Assembly: GCA_964460655.1 (NCBI GenBank) | Contig: CAYWSH010000053.1 | Location: 1-21,095, forward strand | Direction of reading: 5' to 3' | DNA from: CAVUAF01 sp964460655 | GTDB lineage: Bacteria > Acidobacteriota > Terriglobia > Terriglobales > Acidobacteriaceae | Length of the DNA stretch: 21,095 nucleotides | Shown: piece by piece, positions 1 to 6,055 of the stretch | Layout: every line of letters starts with the position of its first letter | Position numbering within the stretch: position 1 is the stretch's first letter | Notes under the pieces: generated by a model | Seen by the model: only the letters and a program-made list of their open reading frames with translations | Told to the model about the DNA's origin: nothing | The model's database searches: none | Made by a program: the position numbers and the translations under genes

Positions 1-69
1 GCCCCCTCCAAGCAACCAAACCACCTGCTTTTCTCGTCTCATCGCCAGCCATTCGTCCCAGACACCGAT

Positions 70-768
70 ATGCCGGCTTGCAAAACCATGAAAGGCCGCG
101 TAAATACAACGAAATACGAGCCATCCGCATCTATCGAAGTGCGGGTCACGGGTAGAAAATTGCCAGCTGCGAAAAAGACAGTTGCTCCCGGGCTTTCAGA
201 GGCAGACGCGATACAGAGGGCGCAAGGCGGCGACGCCGAGTCCTTTGAAGCGCTCTACGGTCTGCATAAGCGGCGCGTGTATTCGCTCTGCCTGCGTATG
301 ACCGGCAACACCGCCGAAGCGGAAGACCTGACGCAAGAGGCCTTCTTGCAGCTCTATCGCAAGATCGCCACCTTCCGCGGCGAGTCGGCGTTCTCCACCT
401 GGCTGCATCGCCTGGCGGTGAACGTGGTGCTGATGCACCTGCGCAAGAAAGGACTGCCCGAGGTCTCGCTGGAAGAGACCATGGAGCCGCAGCAGGAAGA
501 CGGCCCGAAGAAGGACATCGGCGCGCGCGACGTCGTGCTCGCCGGCTCTATCGATCGCGTCAACCTGGAGCGGGCCATCGAGAGCCTGCCGCCGGGGTAT
601 CGCATCATCTTTGTGCTCCATGATGTGGAGGGCTACGAGCACAATGAGATTGCGGAGATGATGGGGTGTTCGATCGGCAACAGCAAGTCGCAGCTCCATA
701 AAGCACGCATGAAGCTGCGCGACCTGCTGAAGATCAACCGCCTGGAGAGAGCGGCGGGACGCAGATGA
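70..768 (+). CDS. ECF-type RNA polymerase sigma factor (sigma-70 family)
   Basis: This cytoplasmic alternative sigma factor directs core RNA polymerase to a dedicated promoter set. A region-2 domain (about residues 50-125) contains the segment around AEDLTQEAFLQLYRKI and the FSTWLHRLAVN stretch that is typical of ECF sigmas. A region-4 helix-turn-helix (about 165-222) contains LPPGYRIIFVLHDVEGY and the recognition helix around IGNSKSQLHKAR. The spacing and the absence of regions 1 and 3 fit the ECF group (RpoE-like). The first ~50 residues are basic and low in conservation, so the true start could be the ATG at 88 or later. The stop overlaps the next possible ATG (ATGA at 765-768), so the downstream anti-sigma gene is probably cotranscribed and may be translationally coupled. 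The target regulon cannot be seen here. Confidence 0.93.
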   Translation: MPACKTMKGRVNTTKYEPSASIEVRVTGRKLPAAKKTVAPGLSEADAIQRAQGGDAESFEALYGLHKRRVYSLCLRMTGNTAEAEDLTQEAFLQLYRKIATFRGESAFSTWLHRLAVNVVLMHLRKKGLPEVSLEETMEPQQEDGPKKDIGARDVVLAGSIDRVNLERAIESLPPGYRIIFVLHDVEGYEHNEIAEMMGCSIGNSKSQLHKARMKLRDLLKINRLERAAGRR

Positions 769-803
769 GTTCGCCAAGAATGTCGGCTGGGGGAGAGAGT
801 ACG

Positions 804-1079
804 ATGACGTGCGCGGAGTTCCAACACATCCTGCCCGAGCTTTTTGAATCGGGCGCTGATCCGGAGAAGCACGAGCACCTGCAGACCTGCCACGTCTGCT
901 CTGACCTCGTCGCCGATCTCAAGTACATCGCCGACCAGGCCAAGCTCCTCGTCCCCATGGAAGACCCCGACCCCAAGGTCTGGAACAACATCCAGAAGTC
1001 GCTCGAGAAAGAAGGCCTCGTCAAGAACAAGCCGCTCACCCGCTCCGCCACCAATTGGGGCATCGTCGGCCGAGGCTAG
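804..1079 (+). CDS. Small soluble zinc-finger anti-sigma factor
   Basis: A 91-residue partner of the upstream sigma factor, probably binding and inhibiting it in the cytoplasm. The N-terminal half carries the zinc anti-sigma signature: C3, then H25-x3-C29-x2-C32, matching the HxxxCxxC motif of ZAS/zf-HC2 proteins. No membrane segment follows, so this is a soluble type rather than a membrane-anchored one. The start at 804 is chosen because GGGAGAGAG lies about 5-10 bases upstream. An alternative ATG at 765 overlaps the sigma-factor stop and would add 13 residues of no recognisable domain. The C-terminal half (about residues 35-91) is a short helix plus a polar tail. Zinc-thiol chemistry suggests a redox- or envelope-stress input, but the signal is not visible. 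Confidence 0.82.
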   Translation: MTCAEFQHILPELFESGADPEKHEHLQTCHVCSDLVADLKYIADQAKLLVPMEDPDPKVWNNIQKSLEKEGLVKNKPLTRSATNWGIVGRG

Positions 1080-1098
1080 AACGCCCGAGATTTCTTGT

Positions 1099-1131
1099 AG
1101 AGACGCAGCTTGCTGCGTCTCTTTATGTTTT
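1099..1131 (+). terminator. Rho-independent terminator after the sigma/anti-sigma pair
   Basis: A perfect 11-bp stem (1099-1109 with 1112-1122, core GACGCAGC/GCTGCGTC) with a minimal TT centre is followed by TTATGTTTT. It sits 20 bases after the anti-sigma stop codon and fits an intrinsic terminator for that operon. Confidence 0.75.
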
Positions 1132-1147
1132 GCACCGTGCTTGTGTG

Positions 1148-1168
1148 GCCCAGCCGCCTCGGCTGGGC
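1148..1168 (+). repeat. Short perfect hairpin GCCCAGCC/GGCTGGGC
   Basis: Eight-base arms at 1148-1155 and 1161-1168 flank a 5-base loop. No coding signal covers it. It belongs with the other hairpins filling the 1080-1402 gap between the anti-sigma and shikimate kinase genes. Confidence 0.55.
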
Positions 1169-1197
1169 TACCTCGCGGCGCCTCACTCTCTCTTGTC

Positions 1198-1242
1198 TGT
1201 CATCCCGAGTCCCGAAGCTTCGGGACGAAGGATTTGCTTTTG
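1198..1242 (+). repeat. Dispersed repeat family A, copy 1 (TCATCCCGAG variant)
   Basis: A 45-base element beginning TGTCATCCCGAG and ending GGATTTGCTTTTG. A perfect 16-base palindrome TCCCGAAGCTTCGGGA (1210-1225) lies in the centre. It is nearly identical to 2664-2708, and its ends resemble the TCATCCTGAGCG ... GGATCC copies elsewhere in the window. Confidence 0.75.
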
Positions 1243-1251
1243 TCTTGAAAG

Positions 1252-1304
1252 GGCGGGCCTTTAGGCCCGCCGGCAAGTCCACGCGACAACTGCGGCTTTA
1301 GCCG
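1252..1304 (+). repeat. Two TTTAG-loop hairpins (family B)
   Basis: GGCGGGCC-TTTA-GGCCCGCC at 1252-1271 and GCGGCT-TT-AGCCGC at 1291-1304 are both perfect stems. The first recurs at 16057-16076. They lie immediately upstream of the open frame of shikimate kinase. Confidence 0.65.
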
Positions 1305-1343
1305 CTGAGGTAACGCCTTTCGTAATCTCGGCAAGCTTCGCGC

Positions 1344-1354
1344 CGCTATACAAT
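1344..1354 (+). promoter_or_regulatory. Possible -10 element of aroK
   Basis: CGCTATACAAT contains good -10 hexamers (TATACA or TACAAT) 6-8 bases before codon ATC at 1361, where the conserved shikimate-kinase frame plausibly begins. The spacing resembles that of the TGCTANNNT boxes before other genes in this window. No convincing -35 was seen. Confidence 0.35.
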
Positions 1355-1402
1355 CCGCCCATCGTCACCGCCAGCCCAAACCGCGTCGCGCTCATCGGCT
1401 TC

Positions 1403-1915
1403 ATGGGCGCCGGCAAGAGCACCGTCGGCAGCGCACTCGCGCAGCGACTCGGCTGGACCTTCGTCGACCTCGACGACGTCATCATCGCGCGCCATCACCG
1501 CTCCATCGCCGCCATCTTCGACGAGCAGGGCGAATCGGCTTTTCGTGCTGCCGAGGGTGCGGCCCTGCGCGAGGTCCTGACCACGCGGACCGCGAACGTC
1601 GTTCTGGCGCTCGGCGGCGGCGCATTCACCATCCCCGCGAACCGCGACTTGCTCTCGCGCACCGGTGTCCTCACCGTCTTCCTTGACGCTCCGGTCGAAG
1701 AACTCGCCGCGCGCTGCCAGGCCGCTGGAGCGGAGCGCCCACTCTTCCGTGACCCGAACCACTTTCGCCAATTGTTTCGTGAGCGCCATCCGGTTTACAT
1801 GGAGGCCAGCGTGCGTCTCGACACCTCGCGCCGTTCGGTCGATGAAGTCGTCGCCGAACTTATGCGCATCGTCGCTGCGCCCGCCACCTCGACTCCCCCG
1901 GAGGTCCGGTCATGA
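1403..1915 (+). CDS. aroK: Shikimate kinase (start uncertain, probably upstream near 1361)
   Basis: Cytoplasmic enzyme that phosphorylates shikimate with ATP in the chorismate (aromatic amino acid) pathway. Visible motifs are the P-loop GAGKST, the shikimate-binding FRAAEG region, the GGG of LALGGGAF, the lid arginine in ERPLFRD, and the RHPVYMEAS segment. The ATG at 1403 cannot be the real start: it lies inside the P-loop, whose first glycine and the preceding beta strand (RVALIGF) are encoded in frame just upstream. The frame is open back to a TAG at 1298 but has no ATG, GTG or TTG. ATC at 1361 would give a normal length of about 184 residues. The stop overlaps the next ATG (ATGA at 1912-1915), implying coupled translation. 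Confidence 0.9.
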   Translation: MGAGKSTVGSALAQRLGWTFVDLDDVIIARHHRSIAAIFDEQGESAFRAAEGAALREVLTTRTANVVLALGGGAFTIPANRDLLSRTGVLTVFLDAPVEELAARCQAAGAERPLFRDPNHFRQLFRERHPVYMEASVRLDTSRRSVDEVVAELMRIVAAPATSTPPEVRS

Positions 1916-2652
1916 AGCGTGTCGTCCTCGCTGTCCTGATTTTTGCCCTGAGCGGCGCTGCCGCCGATAAGCCCAACGCACAGAAAAAAGCTCCCAAGAA
2001 TGAGCCGGCGCGCGTCGTCGATTCCGGCACCTTTGGCGTTTTCGTCGGCGGTCGCCGCGTCGCCACCGAGAAATTCGAGATCTCGCAGCGCTCCGATTCC
2101 AGCACCGCCAAGTCGGAGATCATGGCGCTGCTAGACAATCCGCCGAAGGTCGCGCAGAGCGCCGAACTGCAAATGGCCGCGAACGGCGACCTGGTCCGTT
2201 ACGCCTGGCGTGAACCCGACGCGAAGCAGGAAGCCACCGTCGAGCCCAATAACGAGTTCCTGGTCCAGCATGTCCTGGCCGGTGGCACGACCACCGATCT
2301 GCCGTACATCATGCCGCGCAACACGCCCATCCTCGACGACTACTTCTTCTCGCACCGCGAGCTGCTCGCCTGGCGCTACCTCGCCGCCGGCTGCGCGCCC
2401 AAAGAAGGCACCATGGAGTGCAAGATGGCGCCCTCCAGCTTCGGCGTGCTGATCCCGCAACAGCACGTCACCACCATGATCTCCCTCGAGCTCACCGGCA
2501 AGGAAAAGGTGACGGTGCGCGGTGCCGAGCGCCAGCTTACGCGTATGAACCTCAAGGGTGATGGCATCGACTGGTCACTCTGGCTTGACGACCAGAACAA
2601 AATGGTCCGCATCACCATCAACGGCGAGAACACCGAAGTCGTGCGCGACTAG
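1912..2652 (+). CDS. Secreted protein of unknown function
   Basis: I do not recognise a named family. The 246-residue product begins with a clear signal peptide (MKRVVLAVLIFALSGAAA, cleavage likely near residue 18-20), so it is probably periplasmic. The mature part looks largely beta-stranded and polar, with the segment GTFGVFVGGRRVATEKFEI near its start and FGVLIPQQHVTTMISLEL followed by a KEKVTVRGAERQLTR strand later. It has two cysteines (in the AAGCAPKEGTMECK region) that could form a disulfide. It ends with a strand-rich segment around WSLWLDDQNKMVRITI. It overlaps the shikimate kinase stop by 4 bases, but a functional link to that pathway is not implied. Confidence 0.8.
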   Translation: MKRVVLAVLIFALSGAAADKPNAQKKAPKNEPARVVDSGTFGVFVGGRRVATEKFEISQRSDSSTAKSEIMALLDNPPKVAQSAELQMAANGDLVRYAWREPDAKQEATVEPNNEFLVQHVLAGGTTTDLPYIMPRNTPILDDYFFSHRELLAWRYLAAGCAPKEGTMECKMAPSSFGVLIPQQHVTTMISLELTGKEKVTVRGAERQLTRMNLKGDGIDWSLWLDDQNKMVRITINGENTEVVRD

Positions 2653-2663
2653 ACTCCTCTTGT

Positions 2664-2708
2664 TGTCATCCCGAGTCCCGAGGCTTCGGGACGAGGGATT
2701 TGCTTTTG
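2664..2708 (+). repeat. Dispersed repeat family A, copy 2
   Basis: A 45-base element nearly identical to 1198-1242, with centre TCCCGAGGCTTCGGGA and tail GGATTTGCTTTTG. It begins 11 bases after the stop codon of the secreted protein and may double as a 3' hairpin. Confidence 0.75.
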
Positions 2709-2758
2709 CCTGCGTGCTTCACGACCGCCCGCGGTACACCGATGCCGCCTCCTGCCTC

Positions 2759-2767
2759 TGCTACCAT
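2759..2767 (+). promoter_or_regulatory. Extended -10-like box of the symporter gene
   Basis: TGCTACCAT fits a TGN-extended -10 and ends 11 bases before the ATG at 2779, predicting a transcript start within a few bases of the start codon. There is no clear -35 hexamer or Shine-Dalgarno. Equivalent boxes precede the RNase J and tRNA genes. Confidence 0.45.
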
Positions 2768-2778
2768 GTCCCGACTTC

Positions 2779-4143
2779 ATGACGACCCCGCGCCGCCTGC
2801 TGCTCGCCTTCTTCGCGCTTGCTGCCATCGCGCTCGCCGCCACGTATTGGGCCCTGCTTCCCCCTACGGCGCTGGTCTTCTTCCGCTGGACGGCACTCGC
2901 TTTACTCGCCGTGTATTGCGTCGTGCAGCGCTCGCTCACCGCCTGGATCTTCTTCGCCATGCTTGCCGGCGCCGAGTTCGGTTACGACCTGCCTGCCGCG
3001 ACGAAGAACCTTCAGGTCTTGTTCCGCATCTTCCTGAACCTGATCCGCGTCATCATCGCGCCCCTGCTCTTCGGGACTCTGGTGAGCGGCATCGCCGGTC
3101 ACGCCGACCTGAAAAAAGTCGGCCGCATGGGTCTCAAGGCGATCATCTACTTCGAGGTCGTCACCACAATCGCGCTCTTCCTCGGATTGGGCGCCATCAA
3201 CCTCAGCCGCGCCGGTGTCGGTGTCCCGCAACCCCCGGCACAAGCCAACGAGCAACTCCCGCCGGCGCCGCAGAAGGCCTCGGACCTCATCCTGCACGTC
3301 TTCCCCGAGAACATCGCGAAGTCCGTCGCCGAAAACCAGATCCTGCAGGTCGTCGTCTTCAGCATCATCTTTGCGATCGCGCTGGCCATGGTGCGCGACG
3401 AAGCCAAGCGCCGCCCCATGCTGCGATTCTGCGAGAGCCTCAGCGAGGTGATGTTCAAGTTCACCAACATCGTGATGCTCTTCGCGCCCATCGGCGTAGG
3501 CGCGGCCATTGCCTACACCGTCGGCCAGACCGGCTTCGGCGTGCTCATCAACGTCGCCAAACTCATCGCGACGCTCTACGTATCGCTCCTCGTGTTCTTA
3601 CTGGGCGTTCTCTTGCCGATCGCGCTCCTTTTCCGCGTGCCCCTGCGTCGCTTTATCGCTGCCGTAGCCGAGCCCACCACCATCGCTTTCGGGACCTCGA
3701 GCTCCGAGGCCGCCCTGCCTCGCGCCATGGAACAGATGGAAGCCATGGGCGTGCCGCGCGCCGTGGTGTCGTTCGTCATGCCGACCGGTTACAGCTTCAA
3801 CCTCGACGGCTCGACCCTCTACCTCTCCCTCGCGTCGGTCTTTGTTGCCCAGGCAGCCGGCATTCAGATGACGTTCGGCCAGCAGCTCATCATGATGCTC
3901 ACCCTGATGCTCACCAGCAAAGGCGTGGCCGGCGTCTCGCGCGCCGCTATCGTCATCCTGTTCGCCACCGTCGGCACCTTCGGTCTTCCCGTCTGGCCCG
4001 TCTTCATCCTGCTCGCCGTCGACCAGCTCATGGACATGGCGCGCACTAGCGTGAACGTCGTCGGCAACTGCCTCGCGACGGTCGTCGTCGCCCGCTGGGA
4101 GGGCGACTTCCCCGCGCGTATTGAAACACCGCCGTCATCCTGA
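2779..4143 (+). CDS. Dicarboxylate/amino acid:cation symporter (DAACS, GltP/DctA type)
   Basis: Inner-membrane secondary transporter that takes up anionic substrates (glutamate/aspartate or C4-dicarboxylates) with Na+ or H+. The 454-residue length is typical. Family hallmarks seen are the FLNLIRVIIAPLLFGTLVSGI helix, the serine-rich TSSSEAALPRAMEQM hairpin (HP1), the FVMPTGYSFNLDGSTLYL sodium/substrate helix, the TSKGVAGVSRAAIVIL hairpin (HP2), and DQLMDMARTSVNVVGNCLA near the C-terminus. An extra N-terminal hydrophobic segment (residues 1-50) precedes the core. The last codons and the TGA stop are formed by a dispersed repeat (TCATCCTGAGCG). The exact substrate cannot be told from sequence. 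Confidence 0.95.
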   Translation: MTTPRRLLLAFFALAAIALAATYWALLPPTALVFFRWTALALLAVYCVVQRSLTAWIFFAMLAGAEFGYDLPAATKNLQVLFRIFLNLIRVIIAPLLFGTLVSGIAGHADLKKVGRMGLKAIIYFEVVTTIALFLGLGAINLSRAGVGVPQPPAQANEQLPPAPQKASDLILHVFPENIAKSVAENQILQVVVFSIIFAIALAMVRDEAKRRPMLRFCESLSEVMFKFTNIVMLFAPIGVGAAIAYTVGQTGFGVLINVAKLIATLYVSLLVFLLGVLLPIALLFRVPLRRFIAAVAEPTTIAFGTSSSEAALPRAMEQMEAMGVPRAVVSFVMPTGYSFNLDGSTLYLSLASVFVAQAAGIQMTFGQQLIMMLTLMLTSKGVAGVSRAAIVILFATVGTFGLPVWPVFILLAVDQLMDMARTSVNVVGNCLATVVVARWEGDFPARIETPPSS

Positions 4144-4301
4144 GCGCAGCGCCGGACGCGTAGCCGCTCGCGCAAATTACCAGCATGTCATCCTGAGCGC
4201 AGCAGCGCACCGCAGCCGGCCACGCAAATTACAAGCTTGTCATCCTGAGCGAAGCGGCGAACGCGCAGCGGATGCCGCGCAGTCGAAGGATCCCTATAGG
4301 A
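4135..4301 (+). repeat. Three tandem copies of repeat family A
   Basis: Copies begin at about 4135, 4187 and 4238, each starting TCATCCTGAGCG. The first two end in the shared phrase CGCAAATTAC(C/A)AGC. The third ends with the full GCAGTCGAAGGATCCCTATAG terminus. The first copy supplies the stop codon of the symporter. Together with flanking unassigned sequence they account for most of the 4144-4417 gap. Confidence 0.8.
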
Positions 4302-4417
4302 CCCCGGATTCAGGCGGAATAGGATTGGCATCAACGCAAACTCCGGCCTGCCCTGCGTTCCTTTTCAGGAACCGAAACGCGCTCCCGTCCGTCTATCTTG
4401 CATAGCTGTCGCCGCCG

Positions 4418-6055
4418 TTGCATGCTCTTGTCGTGATTCGCCGCGCCGCCATCACGCTGCTGGTCGTCGTTGCGCCTGCGCTCGCCCAGTTCCAATCCAA
4501 TCGTCCGCCGCGCACCGGCCAGAAGTTCACCGTGCGCGGCACCGTGGTGAATGCCGTCACCGGCGAGGCCATCCCGCGCGCCGTCGTGCAACTGGCGTCC
4601 AGCACGCAGCGCGCCATGTTTACCGGCGCTGACGGCCGCTTCGAGTTCACCGAGGTGAACGAAGGCAACACCATGGTGATGGCACACAAGCCCGGCTTCT
4701 TCAACGACCAGGAGATGCCGCAGCGCACTGGCCCCATCGTGCGTCCCATCGCGATCGGGCCCGACACACCAGCAATCGTCGTGAAACTCACGCCGGAAGC
4801 CGTGATCACCGGGCACGTCGCCGCTGCCGACGGCGAGCCGCTCGCCAACGCGCAGGTCGAAGTCAGCAGCTACGTCGTCAGCAACGGCCGCCGGCAGTGG
4901 CAGCCGCGCGGAAGCCGTGGCACCGACGATGAAGGCGACTTCCGCGTCGCCAACCTGCCGCCCGGCAACTACTACGTCCGCGTGACGCCGTCGCCGCGCA
5001 ATTCCATGCTCGCTTCGGCCGCGGCCACGCAGGGTCGGCCCGTAGAGGGCTTCGGACCGGTGTATTACCCGGGCGCGGCTGAGTTCGCGGGCGCTGCTCC
5101 GGTCGCGCTCGCTGCCGGACAACGCCTGCCGCTCACCTTCACGCTGCGTCCCCAGCCGCTCTACACCGTTACCGGGAGCGTCAGCGGCTATCAGGCCGGT
5201 CAGTTTCCGAACGTCATGTTGCGCAAGGACGATCCGACGCATAGCGGCGGCCGCGGCGGCAGCGTCAATCCTTCGACCGGCGCTTTCGAGATCCGCAACG
5301 TCCCCGCCGGCCAATACCAGTTGCGCGCCCAGTTTCAGGATGGTCGCACGCTCGCGCTCGCGGAGGTCCCGGTGGTCGTCGCCGGAAACGTCACCGGCGT
5401 GCAACTCGTGATGCAGTCCGCGCAGCCTATCCCCATCGAGGTCCGCACCGATTTCACCAAGACCGACGCGTCGCGCTACGGCTCCCCCAACTATCAATTC
5501 GTCAACGTCCGGCTGGAAGGCTCTGACCCCAGCGTACCGGGTGGCTTCTCCCAATGGAGCGGCGGGCAGGATGCTCGGGTCTTCGCCGTGCAGGGCGCAG
5601 CGCCCGGGCGCTTCAACGTCGAGATCAATCCCAACGGTGGCTCTTGGTACGTGCAATCCGCGCGCTGCGGCGAGACCGACTTGTTGCGCGAACCGCTCGT
5701 CGTCACCTCAGGCCGCATGCCACCCATCAGCATCGTGCTGCGCGACGATGCCGGCTCCCTCGACGTCAAGACCAACAACGCACCCGCGGACCTGCCGCTG
5801 ATGGTGCTGGTACGTTCCGAATCGGCTCCCGCGCGCCCGCCCTTGATGGTGCCGATGGCCCAGTCTGGTGCCACGAGCCTCGGCGAGATGTTTGCACCGG
5901 GCGACTACAGCGTCTGGGCCTTTGACCGGCTCGAAGGCATCGAATGGCGCAACCCGGAAGTGATGAAGAAGTACTCGACGCGTGCCGCTCGCGTCAGCAT
6001 CGCAGCCGGCTCCCGCGCGAGCGTCACGGTTGACGTCATCAAGGCCGAACCATGA
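4418..6055 (+). CDS. Secreted carboxypeptidase-regulatory-like domain protein, paralogue 1
   Basis: Exported protein made mainly of beta-sandwich modules of the carboxypeptidase regulatory-like (transthyretin-like) fold. These are usually seen as extracellular or outer-membrane accessory domains for binding or adhesion; the role here is unknown. A signal peptide is clear (IRRAAITLLVVVAPALAQ). Modules: about residues 35-100 (FTVRGTVVNAVTGEAIPRA ... GADGRFEFTEV), 125-190 (AVITGHVAAADGEPLANAQ ... DDEGDFRVANLPPGNYYV), 275-340 (STGAFEIRNVPAGQYQL), and a C-terminal region ending LEGIEWRNPEVMKKY. The frame opens after a TAG at 4403, so the start is TTG 4418 or GTG 4433 (which directly precedes the signal peptide). 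No good ribosome site is visible. The stop overlaps the ATG of its neighbour. Confidence 0.85.
   Translation: MHALVVIRRAAITLLVVVAPALAQFQSNRPPRTGQKFTVRGTVVNAVTGEAIPRAVVQLASSTQRAMFTGADGRFEFTEVNEGNTMVMAHKPGFFNDQEMPQRTGPIVRPIAIGPDTPAIVVKLTPEAVITGHVAAADGEPLANAQVEVSSYVVSNGRRQWQPRGSRGTDDEGDFRVANLPPGNYYVRVTPSPRNSMLASAAATQGRPVEGFGPVYYPGAAEFAGAAPVALAAGQRLPLTFTLRPQPLYTVTGSVSGYQAGQFPNVMLRKDDPTHSGGRGGSVNPSTGAFEIRNVPAGQYQLRAQFQDGRTLALAEVPVVVAGNVTGVQLVMQSAQPIPIEVRTDFTKTDASRYGSPNYQFVNVRLEGSDPSVPGGFSQWSGGQDARVFAVQGAAPGRFNVEINPNGGSWYVQSARCGETDLLREPLVVTSGRMPPISIVLRDDAGSLDVKTNNAPADLPLMVLVRSESAPARPPLMVPMAQSGATSLGEMFAPGDYSVWAFDRLEGIEWRNPEVMKKYSTRAARVSIAAGSRASVTVDVIKAEP

Noticed and set aside
1055..1301. Several short open frames after the anti-sigma gene
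   Set aside because: They translate the terminator, hairpins and a family A repeat, and have no ribosome site or protein-like composition.
2700..4049. Long plus-strand open frame over the symporter gene
   Set aside because: Out-of-frame shadow: arginine/histidine/proline-rich with no domain, while the other frame gives a full DAACS transporter.
4135..4301. Possible small CRISPR array (three spaced repeats)
   Set aside because: The copies differ in length and sequence, the spacing is irregular, the same element is dispersed singly through the window, and no cas gene is present.
4331..5656. 441-codon minus-strand open frame opposite carboxypeptidase-regulatory-like paralogue 1
   Set aside because: Antisense shadow caused by high GC; no recognisable motifs, whereas the plus strand shows a signal peptide and repeated modules.
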